Part shown: in pieces, positions 37,036 through 45,565 of the stretch
Position numbering within the stretch: position 1 is the first letter of the stretch
Layout of the letters: each line of letters starts with the position of its first letter
Assembly (NCBI GenBank): GCA_012934845.2
Contig: WNNJ02002406.1
Coordinates: 21,522-85,521 of the forward strand
Length of the DNA stretch: 64,000 bases
Reading direction: 5' to 3'
Source of the DNA: Pomphorhynchus laevis
Taxonomy: Eukaryota; Acanthocephala; Palaeacanthocephala; Echinorhynchida; Pomphorhynchidae
The notes under the pieces: model-generated
What the model was told of the DNA's origin: nothing
The model's input: only the letters and a program-made list of their open reading frames with translations
Databases searched by the model: none
Position numbers and translations under genes: made by a program

Positions 37036-38903
37036 CGAAAAATAGTCAATACAGAACTAACTGCGAAAGACATGATACTGAGTCAACCTGGTTAAACCAT
37101 AGTGTTTCTTTTTAAGAAGTTTTTCAAAATGAACTTAAAATTCATAACTGCGTCGTTAGGGATCACCTCAATTGTCGCTAAAATTCTTAAATTATAGTTT
37201 TCTTTGTATCACTATAATATCACTTTATCAAAAATTGAAGTTATCACTTTAATGTTCCATAAAACGCCACAGAAGTTTTTTTTATTCAAATATAGCTTTG
37301 TATCAGTATTCCTTAGCATTCAAAACATTGAAATTATAGCATCAAAATTTTAATTATATAATTTTATTATTTTTAAAATATAATTCATCTTATAAATATA
37401 GTTCATTTAAATCAGTATAAACAAACCTTTTAATGACATTTTTATACACAAATCCACAATTGTCTGGATATTTCGCTGGACTGTTGTTGGAGAAAAATTC
37501 AGCATTTAATAATACTAAGTTTTCATTTTCACTGATATATCATCCTTGGCTCTTTTTATATTTTAATTTTGTTTTTGCGTTTTTATACGTTTTTTTATGT
37601 TATTTTTATGCGATTTTCTGACTATTACGTGACTCATATAGATTTTCTGACTACTTGAGAGCAAGTATTTTCAGTAATAATCTCGATTTTAGATGACAGC
37701 GACGAATAAACGACAACTCTCGTTTAATTTTGCGATCATATACTTACCTCAAACAATGCTATTTCCAATTTAGCGACGCAAAATGATTTTATACAAAATC
37801 GAAAAATTATATTCAATTCAACGATTATTACATATAATCGATTAATTTAAACTAATTTTTGCTTTGAAATTTATTGTACATTCGGCGATATTTGTCATCT
37901 AAATCTCGAATACTTCTTTGAATAGAAAATTTCGTAATTGGAATGTATTAAAGACATTTTTAATTATTAATAATACTCAAATACTTATTATTAATATTAA
38001 TATATAAATATTTATATTTATATATAAATATAAATATTTATATTTAAATATATAAATATTTATATTTATTAATATTAATTATTAATAAATTATTATTTTT
38101 AAATACTTAGTAAACACTCACTAAAACTAGATTTTCGTTACTTATTTTTTCCAAGTTCACAACTTTGTTGGAAGGCAAAATCATGACCACTTAATTCAAG
38201 TTATATACTTAAATAATATTAAGATGCGAAAGTTAATATTTTTAATTAAAAGTAAATTTAATATATAATTTAAATTAAAAATCAATAATCGTATTTATTC
38301 TTTAGTAATTTGTAGCTGATTTTATTATACAATAAAATAGATAAATGGGATATGATATACTTTTCTGAAAATATTTATTTTGCTGTTGTCCCACAGTGAT
38401 ATACTAAAATCAATCGCATAGTTGTTTTTGACGATCAAACAAATGGTGCACCCAAGTTGACTTTGTCATGCATAGATACGCATTCAGATAATCTGATATT
38501 TAATTGCTGCAAATCAACACCATCAATTGTCATGGATGGTAGTCCTGCCAGCAATATCACGGAAGCAACAAATTGTGACTTACATTCTTCCCAACATCAC
38601 ATTGATGACAACCAACTGCTTAGCCGAATGCCGTTAGATGAACGAGGATCATTTTTCAGTGAATGTCAAACAAATTCAAGTTTCAATAAGCCTGTTGTTG
38701 ATGTACGTTTAATTGATTTTGTCCATGTTTATCCGAATGAAAATCCAGGTAAAGCTGATGAGAATTTCTTGTATGGACTTAATAGCCTGATAAATTACCT
38801 TGAGTCATTATTGCAGCCTGGATTTGTGTGCAAAAAGCTACCTCAATTCTCTAGCTGTCTGAAAGATGATGTAACTACTTGCAGTGTAACTGAAATTGAT
38901 TAA
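36324..38903 (+). CDS. Inositol polyphosphate kinase family gene (IPMK/IP6K-like), two coding exons
   Basis: Exon 1 runs from ATG 36324 to about 37035 and exon 2 from about 38422 to the TAA ending at 38903. The product belongs to the family that phosphorylates inositol polyphosphates with ATP. Exon 1 shows EHQVAGHFHAKSK (residues about 15-27), the ATP-site motif VILKPLQ, the signature PCIADIKIG (PxxxDxKxG), a VGFQIVGMKLY segment and VSVLIVYEG. Exon 2 shows a low-complexity acidic insert, then VDVRLIDFVHVYP with the metal-binding IDF, and ADENFLYGLNSLINYLE, the family's C-terminal helix. The exon boundaries are approximate: acceptor GCATAG at 38421 needs a donor in phase 1, possibly a weak GTCAAT near 37047. 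It is a diverged paralogue of 12188-13171. IPMK seems the closer match because the VHVYP text follows IDF, but IP6K is not excluded. Confidence 0.85.
38422..38903 (+). CDS. Inositol-kinase-like gene, coding exon 2 with IDF motif
   Basis: The coding frame is open upstream to a TGA at 38397. A start codon is not needed because this is an internal exon: acceptor CATAG ends at 38421. It encodes a Ser/Asn-rich linker, then the metal-binding RLIDFVHVYP and the terminal helix FLYGLNSLINYLESLL. The linker length is in the range usual for animal IPMK/IP6K proteins. Confidence 0.82.
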
Positions 38904-40546
38904 GTGTCTAATACGGATTGTAAACGTTAATGCGATAAATTATTAAATCACTATGCTCTGTTTATTCACGTGTGACATATTTTATAAATTGTTGTTTTAT
39001 TGAGCTTATGTAAAAAAGTAATATGTTGTTCTTTCATTGATGTGCTGAAATAATTGTTGATTTATAATAATTAATATTTGTTATCTTTATTAGTTTCCTG
39101 ATTTGAAAATTTAAAATTATTGAAGATTTTTTTACTGAAAAGTTGTAAAGCATCGAAATCATCGTGGTGATGATTGTATATTGTGAGTTCTTCTGCTATT
39201 TATTTTTGAAAATAATTATTTATTTATAAATAAATATAAATAAATATTATTTATTTATAAATATTTTTAAAATATTTATTTATAAATAAATTTTTATAAA
39301 TAAATTTTTGTTTATTTTATGAGCTTCAATATAGAAAAATCCGGTTCATCAGCTTTAATTTTAAGTTGATGAATCACAATTCACATAGATAATTATTGGT
39401 AGTGATATACAGTCGTGATATCTATGGTCGTGATAACAACATATCAAACTGCTTAAAATCTATTTCTCTTCGATTTACATGTTCTCTAATCCTGATAAGT
39501 TAAAAGTTATACTGTTTCATGTCAATATCCGCTGCCGATACTCTTCAATTCTATACCACTTCCATGTTGACAACTTAATCTTTCTTGGATTTCACTATAT
39601 GCTTGCCCATATTTGCTTTTCAGTGTCTCTTTCCCTTTTCAAATTGCTACAAATCTACGATTCGATCGTTGATTTAACGATTAATTAACTTTCCCATTTG
39701 TTTCAAATGCCTTTTTCTATTTAGTGGACCTGAAAGTGAGCTTGTGTTCACAATGGACACTAAATAAATTAGAATATCGATACCGACAAGCGGCATAATC
39801 GCATATTTTTCATCGTTCATTGTAATAGATAATGTATTCATATAAAAACAATACAGTCTCTAATACAGTGTGCTTATAATGACATAAGTTGTGATTAATT
39901 ACATATTTGTTGATGCTTATACCAATCTAATGATTTTTCGTATGTTAATGATATCATTCTTTGGGATAATTAAAAATTCTACCTTTAATTACTCAAAAAA
40001 ATGTCGACAATTTCAAAAAATTGCTGGAATGCATGATTTAGAAATACCGATGTGGTTATTTCACTGATTATCAGATAACAATATAGTATCAAGATACCAA
40101 GATATAGTTTCAACAATATATATAACGATATAGTACCAAGAAATAGTTTCAACGATCAACGGTTAATTAATGGATTAAAAGGAAACAAACATATATGGTA
40201 GACTACCAGACCTACGTGCATAATTGTGTTACGTATATGATCTGTTCATGGTATTTGACATTTGTCCAAATGGTGTAGTACTTCAGAACAGGCTAAACGA
40301 TAAAGTTCAAGTGACACAATGGCAGATGCATCTAGAAGACTTAACTCAATCGATACCATTGATCGATGTTTCTGGTAATACGTGAACGTATTATCATAAC
40401 AGAATTATACTTTAAACAGAATTATACCTTAAACAGAATTATACCAAGGACAAGTCATATACCATACATTGTTGCGACCACAAAAATATTATTAATTGTT
40501 ATTATTAAAAATATATTTTTTAGATCGTTTTTTTAAATATATATAG
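38904..40546. other. AT-rich sequence downstream of the kinase-like gene
   Basis: No gene recognised. Simple TTTATAAATAAATA text lies at 39210-39310. Three copies of a TTAAACAGAATTATAC-type word lie at 40395-40445. Confidence 0.4.
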
Positions 40547-41194
40547 TTATTGCGAAAAATCGCTTGAAACTGTGGTCCAGGAGCCAAAGCTGGCTACGAA
40601 TGATTTTTAATCCATATTTGCTGCTAAATAACTGGACTTCGATCATCAGCTTCATCAGTCTAATGTATCAATCCGAGACGTTCCTAACCACTCAGCAGTC
40701 ATCGTCAGTCGGATGAAGTGGTTAGTGTGTTTCGACTGCTATTGTGATAACTATAAAGACACCAGCAATTCCCCCACGATGCTAGACGAAGTTTAGGTGC
40801 AGAAAGCGTTTTTACTGGCTTGTTGCGTGTGTGGACTTTCTAGTTATTCTTTATATGCACAAATGCGTATCCGTTGGTTACGATGGCACTGAATTTCTCA
40901 CAGGATTCCGAAAGGAATGCATCATTTTATAAATTCTTATTGCAAAAAATCGCTTGAAACTGTGGTCCAGTAGCCAAAACGGACTACGATTTATTTTTAA
41001 TCCATATTTGCTGCTAAATAAGTGGACTTCAATCATCAGCTCCATCAGTATAATGTATCACTCCGAGACGTTCTTAAGCACCCAGCAGTCATCGTCAGTC
41101 CAATGAAGTGGTTTGGATGTGTGCCGACTGCTTTCGTGATAACTATAAAGACACTAGCAATTCCTCACTGCTAGACGAAACTCAGGTGCAGAAA
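40547..41194. repeat. Pair of ~260-bp direct repeats, 390 bp apart
   Basis: Text from TTATTGCGAAAAATCGCTTGAAACTGTGGTCCAG to AGGTGCAGAAA at 40547-40811 is repeated with several differences at 40937-41194. A unique 126-bp spacer separates them. Both contain an internal near-palindrome around CTGGTCC/GGAGCC and the words GATCATCAGC and CATCAGT, resembling the CTGATGA cores of other repeats here on the reverse strand. I cannot assign a family. The second copy abuts the hammerhead array. Confidence 0.82.
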
Positions 41195-41316
41195 AAAATA
41201 TATATATATTTCTAAAATGTTCAGATTGAAACTGGGGCGAATTACATCTATTTACCCAAGTGTGCGCCCAGTAATCCAATGAACTCAAACCATGCGTAAT
41301 CGAACGCAAAACACAA

Positions 41317-41358
41317 CGCTAGACGCGTGTTTCGTCCTTACGGGACTCTTCAGTAGTG
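41317..41358 (-). ncRNA. Hammerhead ribozyme, unit 1 (stem I weakened)
   Basis: On the minus strand the core reads CTGAAGA, stem II GTCC/GGAC around loop CGTAA, GAA, and a short stem III before GTC. Stem I is CACTA against TAGCG, so one of five pairs is lost. Stem III ACACGCGT also has a mismatch. Probably the weakest of the five. Confidence 0.8.
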
Positions 41359-41612
41359 TGAGCATGATTCTTATCCAATGGCACATTAACACACACTGAA
41401 ACAAATCTATGTAGTTCTCTTCTGATCTATAAATAGATTCAATTATATTTTGTTAAAGTATAAATTGAAAAGCAGTCCAGGATCTACGAGGGATTCCATT
41501 TATATTTCTAAAATGTTCAGATTGAAACTGGGGCGAATTACATCTATTTACCCAAGTGTGCGCCCAGTAATCCAATGAACTCAAACCATGCGTAATCGAA
41601 CGCAAAACACAA

Positions 41613-41654
41613 CGCTAGACGCGTGTTTCGTCCTTACGGGACTCTTCAGTAGCG
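41613..41654 (-). ncRNA. Hammerhead ribozyme, unit 2
   Basis: Stem I CGCTA/TAGCG is perfect, the CTGAAGA and GAA boxes are intact, and stem II is GTCC/GGAC. Stem III (ACACGCGT) has an A-C mismatch. Predicted cleavage is after the C of GTC, 5 bases before the end of the motif. Confidence 0.85.
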
Positions 41655-41908
41655 TGAACATGACTCTTATCCAATGGCACATTAACACACACTGAAACAA
41701 ATCTATGTAGTTCTCTGCTGATCTATAAATAGATTCAATTATATTTTGTTAAAGTATAAATTGAAAAGCAGTCCAGGATCTACGAGGGATTCCATTTATA
41801 TTTCTAAAATGTTCAGATTGAAACTGGGGCGAATTACATCTATTTACCCAAGTGTGCGCCCAGTAATCCAATGAACTCAAACCATGCGTAATCGAACGCA
41901 AAACACAA

Positions 41909-41950
41909 CGCTAGACGCGTGTTTCGTCCTTACGGGACTCTTCAGTAGCG
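41909..41950 (-). ncRNA. Hammerhead ribozyme, unit 3
   Basis: Identical core to unit 2: perfect stem I and stem II, conserved CTGAAGA and GAA, and stem III with the ACACGCGT variant. Confidence 0.85.
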
Positions 41951-42204
41951 TGAGCATGATTCTTATCCAATGGCACATTAACACACACTGAAACAAATCT
42001 ATGTAGTTCTCTTCTGATCTATAAATAGATTCAATTATATTTTGTTAAAGTATAAATTGAAAAGCAGTCCAGGATCCACGAGGGATTCCATTTATATTTC
42101 TAAAATGTTCAGATTGAAACTGGGGCGAACTACATCTATTTACCCAAGTGTGCGCCCAGTAATCCAATGAACTCAAACCATGCGTAATCGAACGCAAAAC
42201 ACAA

Positions 42205-42246
42205 CGCTAGACACGTGTTTCGTCCTTACGGGACTCTTCAGTAGCG
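42205..42246 (-). ncRNA. Hammerhead ribozyme, unit 4 (all helices paired)
   Basis: Here stem III is the self-complementary ACACGTGT followed by C, restoring full pairing. Stem I CGCTA/TAGCG and stem II GTCC/GGAC are perfect. A four-pair stem III without a loop is unstable alone, so, as in retrozymes and PLE hammerheads, activity as a dimer of neighbouring units is the likely mode. Confidence 0.88.
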
Positions 42247-42500
42247 TGAACATGACTCTTATCCAATGGCACATTAACACACACTGAAACAAATCTATGT
42301 AGTTCTCTGCTGATCTATAAATAGATTCAATTATATTTTGTTAAAGTATAAATTGAAAAGCAGTCCAGGATCCACGAGGGATTCCATTTATATTTCTAAA
42401 ATGTTCAGATTGAAACTGGTGCGAACTACATCTATTTACCCAAGTGTGCACCCAATAATCCAATGAACTCAAACCATGCGTAATCGAACGCAAAACACAA

Positions 42501-42542
42501 CGCTAGACACGTGTTTCGTCCTTACGGGACTCTTCAGTAGCG
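42501..42542 (-). ncRNA. Hammerhead ribozyme, unit 5 (all helices paired)
   Basis: Same core as unit 4, with the palindromic ACACGTGT stem III. It is the unit nearest the RT relic, so it would be the first ribozyme transcribed if the array were read through from that element. Confidence 0.88.
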
Positions 42543-42610
42543 TGAACATGACTCTTATCCAATGGCACATTAACACACACTGAAACAAATCTATGTAGTT
42601 CTCTGCTGAT

Positions 42611-43541
42611 CTATAAATAGATGCAATTATATTTTGTTAAAGTATAAATTGAAAAGCAGTCCAAGATCCACGAGATCCTGGACTGCCCCGTGTATGCAAC
42701 GGGGTTGAATACAACATACAACATACACTGGGTTGAATACAACCCAGTGTATGCAACGTGTGGCTCAATTAAGGCCACCTCCTTCAGTCGATTTACGACA
42801 GATGCCCATGCGTTACATCTTTCGGTGGTATGCCCAGAAACGAATATTTCGGTGCCAATGGGCACTCCAAGTTTTATCAATCCGGTAGTGTAATTCGATA
42901 CTCCAACCAGGTATAAAGGCATATTGATCCGTTTGTGAGAAAGCATCTTTGTTTTGGAGGCGTTCACATGGTATCCATAAAGGGGACCCTTGTTTGTGAG
43001 AATATCACAGATCTTTTGGATGCCTTCACTACTGCCGACAAAGTTTGAGTCCTCGGCGTACCACGTTTGTCCAATTCGAGGAACATTTCGCTGGATGTAA
43101 TCGATGAGTGGTAGGGTGGACATAGCATACGCATTCATAGCCAAGGGATCTCCCTGAGTAAATCCCTCCATCGAGACTATTGTATCTCCACCTAGATAGA
43201 GCATTGCTGGTGATTTATAAACATTCTTCAAGGCTACCGTAAGCGCTGGACTAGTATAATTGATATTATGGAGTGCGGTTGCTCGATTGATGGTGTTAAA
43301 TGTTAGAAGCGTCGAATGCTAGCAGGCATTGATCATTGTTCATAAAATAGGCGTCTCGTAATGATCTCACAGCATATTCGATTCCAGATTTCTGAGATGC
43401 AGCTAATTGGAGAACACCTGCAGCCTTCATAAAATCCATTTTGATTATACTCAATAAAGTGCGGCAGATAATTCTTCTCGAGACTTCACAAATTTCTATC
43501 GGTCTCATTCCACCTGTTTTTTTTATTTCGTCGACAGGCAT
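42611..43541 (-). pseudogene. GDPLAM-type reverse transcriptase domain, two frames
   Basis: The domain is split by a one-base shift near 43310, between motif A (AFDASN) and the following region, whose adjacent frame reads FNTINRATALHNI. Motif B is GDPLAMNAYA. Motif C is YAED instead of YADD. Text after YTGLYSTQCMLYVV no longer looks like the family, and the frame's last 30 residues are hammerhead-array sequence. Confidence 0.8.
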
Positions 43542-44220
43542 TGATAATGTGATCTTCGCTAATCTCTAAAAAACGGATTTGATGGTGATTACGTGTTGTG
43601 AGTGGAACTGTTAGTAGGGCTTCTTCATTAATTGGAACGGCCTTTGAATGTAATTCCTGTAATAATAGCTTTACCGATTTACCATCTACGATGTCGCTAT
43701 GAGACAGCAGACCGATTAGGGCATTCAAATGCTCCGAATTTGCTGCTTTTGAGTAAAAACCTGCCAAGGTCCTTGCGAAATGATTACCTGCGTTGCACAG
43801 GGACAGGCACGAGGGTCTCCATTGACAAACCACTTCATATATTGTCGAGCGAGTCGGTAAGGTGTTCGATTTTTTTTGCGTGCTAAGAGACTTGTCCTCA
43901 TGTTGTTCGGCATTAACTTCGGTGTTCGGTACTTGAGAGTGGCTACGTGATACTTGAGAACGATTACCACAATTGTTGTCTCTGCAGTTGTTGCATGCCG
44001 TACGATTCTTCGCACATCGACAGCCCTTGCATTTTGCGGCAGGTCCATTGCACTTGCAACAAAGAATTTGCGTCGATAGGTTTCCCTTGAGGCATTGTAT
44101 TATGTAATTGTAATCAGTTACGTTATTGTATTGTAAAATTGTTATTTGTCTTGTGGATAAGTGACTGAGTGGTGATATTCGTTGAATTGTTGTAAGTAGT
44201 GTGTATTTAAGCCATTGCAA
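43486..44220 (-). pseudogene. Cys-rich N-terminal part of the GDPLAM-RT element
   Basis: A frame of 244 residues. The Cys-rich region at about residues 53-87 has the pattern CCxC, then CxxCRCAKNxxxCxxC. This resembles the CRC/CXC zinc modules used in DNA binding and is typical of proteins with this kind of RT. A later segment near residues 165-220 (HLNALIGLLSHSDIVDGKSVKLLLQELHSK) is the helical linker. The frame ends just inside the RT because of the poly-A frameshift. The true start is unknown: the first 50 residues run into PLE-derived sequence. Confidence 0.7.
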
Positions 44221-44485
44221 TTTTTGTTCTGTAGTTGTGTGTTTAAGTTGTTAAATTTTTTCGTTCTGCATGCTATTATATTGTTATTTTTTAATTTAGT
44301 AAGTTCTAAATTTATATTTTTATTAATTTTATATTTGCTTGTTATTTTTTTTAATTTCATAAAATATTTAATCTTTCAAAATCTTTATCTTTAATGTATT
44401 TAAACTTTTACTAAGTAAAAGTTTAATCAGCTTTCCAAAGTAAGAATTTAAGTCATTAAATAACAAATTGTAAATATAATTTTTA

Positions 44486-44743
44486 TCATTTTATTATATT
44501 TATACCCTTTATGGTTAATGTATATTTTCTATTGTTAGTATTAACATTTATTGTACGATTATAGTATTTTGTATTACAATAACTGTCTATTATACAACTT
44601 AGCATATCATAGTCGTTAATTAATTTTTGATTTATTGAACATATGATATCTTTAGAAAAACTTCTTATATTTACATAAAGATCTTTCAGCTTATTATCTC
44701 TTAAAAGTTGTTTTAATATTTCTAATTGTTCATTTATATACAT
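44486..44743 (-). pseudogene. PLE linker fragment
   Basis: Eighty-five residues equivalent to the linker between GIY-YIG and RT (MYINEQLEILKQLL, VNIRSFSKDIICSINQ, SCIIDSYCNTKYYNRTI), with the deletion that ends homology at the 3' side. No catalytic motif. Confidence 0.8.
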
Positions 44744-45132
44744 ATCTTTTTTAATATTTTTAACTCTATTTTTCCTATTCCTTTTATCACCATGACTTCT
44801 TGGTTTGCGTTAATCGGATTTTTATAATATAGTTGTTTATTATGTACTATGCTACTTCTGCCAATTCCTTGTATCACGTCATTCAATCCTAATGGGTACA
44901 TGGAATTAAGCGTTTTAATCCAAAAATCTTCTTTTTCTAATAGTTTTTGATTTAATATTGATATGCTTTCTTCGATAATATGTTCTAAAATAAATAATTT
45001 ACAGTTTTTAATATCATGTCCTATTAATCTCATATGTTTATGAAATATAGTTTGACTATTATGCTGTATATTATATATGTGTTGCCTAAACCTAGTTTTT
45101 AACATTTGATATGTTTTTCCTATATATTGCAA
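44734..45132 (-). pseudogene. PLE GIY-YIG endonuclease fragment
   Basis: The 132-residue frame begins at MQYIGKTYQMLKTRFRQH and holds the YIG half of the nuclease core, the conserved Arg, the EKEDFWIKTLNS segment with the metal-binding Glu, and the final Asn (PLGLND). It is about 95% like 57895-58290 by eye. The VVYLI strand lies just upstream in another frame. Confidence 0.85.
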
Positions 45133-45170
45133 TCCACGTGTACATTATGTTAGATACACTACACCTGCTG

Positions 45171-45220
45171 TATTGCAGTTACATATGTGGTATTGCAGTT
45201 ACATATGTGGTATTGCAGTT
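45171..45220. repeat. 20-bp tandem repeat next to PLE end
   Basis: TATTGCAGTTACATATGTGG is present two full times plus a partial third. The first copy is PLE-derived, so the repeat grew from the element's broken edge. Confidence 0.8.
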
Positions 45221-45481
45221 GTCGTCATACTCACAGAGTAATCATTATTTCATCATAAGATTTACAATTGTTCTGTCATATTTAAAAGATCTAATAATGA
45301 ATTTGTGTAATAATCAAGTATCATTATCGAATAAAAATAGGTTAAAATTTTATAAAATTTAAAAGTTTTAATTTTAATATTTTGATTGCCAAATTTTTGC
45401 TCTAACATATCGTTTAATTTTCTAATACCTAAAACTTTTATAGTTTTTATAGCTGTATAGATCCCAGCACGATCTGGAAAT

Positions 45482-45565
45482 ATGTTAAGAAATACATTTC
45501 AAAGTGGATTTTTGTCTATATTATACAGCCTTGGAACATCACCATTACAACTCTGGGATAAAAAC
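45482..45565 (+). CDS. CFAP20 exon 1
   Basis: It starts with ATG, encodes the nearly invariant [11 protein letters not shown] start of the family and ends at WDKN before a consensus donor GTAAGT. Confidence 0.93.

Larger units (their letters stand above)
41209..42688 (-). repeat. Tandem array of five 296-bp hammerhead-ribozyme units
   Basis: Units begin at 41209, 41505, 41801, 42097 and 42393 (TTTCTAAAATG), exactly 296 bp apart. They differ by a handful of substitutions, and units 2 and 4 share changes not seen in units 1 and 3, so the array may have grown by two-unit steps. Each unit carries, on the minus strand, a type-I hammerhead ribozyme core. Transcription of the array from that strand would be expected to give self-cleaved 296-nt monomers. 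Tandem hammerheads of this size are known from schistosome, salamander and cave-cricket satellites and from retrozymes. The unit has no coding capacity. The last unit runs into the RT relic at 42611-44270 on the same strand. Confidence 0.95.
42611..44270 (-). mobile_element. Retroelement relic: Cys-rich CRC motif plus GDPLAM-type reverse transcriptase
   Basis: Read on the minus strand. The N-terminal part (44220-43486) has a Cys-rich module CCKCNGPAAKCKGCRCAKN and CNNCRDNNCGN, then a helical region. The next frame (43541-43296) has GGMRPIEICEVSRRIICR, AAGVLQLAASQKSG and motif A LLAFDASN. The last frame (43231-42611) has motif B EGFTQGDPLAM, a motif C relic TWYAEDSNFVG and GPLYGYHVNASKTKM. I know this RT type from gene models of cnidarians and other invertebrates, but not its formal family name. 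It differs from all LINEs and PLEs in this window. Damage: a frameshift in an 8-A run near 43515, another near 43310, catalytic Asp changed to Glu in YAED, and loss of the C-terminus at the junction with the hammerhead array. Confidence 0.82.
44275..45183 (-). mobile_element. Penelope-like element fragment (GIY-YIG region)
   Basis: The minus strand matches about 57855-59090 of the full PLE. It begins at the Cys text before the GIY-YIG domain (near 45183) and ends in the region just before the RT (near 44275), where the GDPLAM-RT relic begins. A deletion of about 0.4 kb relative to the full copy lies near 44470. Two frames survive: 45132-44734 with the endonuclease and 44743-44486. Neither pLTR is present. 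It ends only about 300 bp upstream of the CFAP20 start codon. Confidence 0.88.

Noticed and set aside
38397-38421. Earlier splice acceptor CACAG at 38396 for the second kinase exon
   Set aside because: All three phases after it reach a stop within 24 bases or begin with one, so the acceptor at 38421 is preferred.
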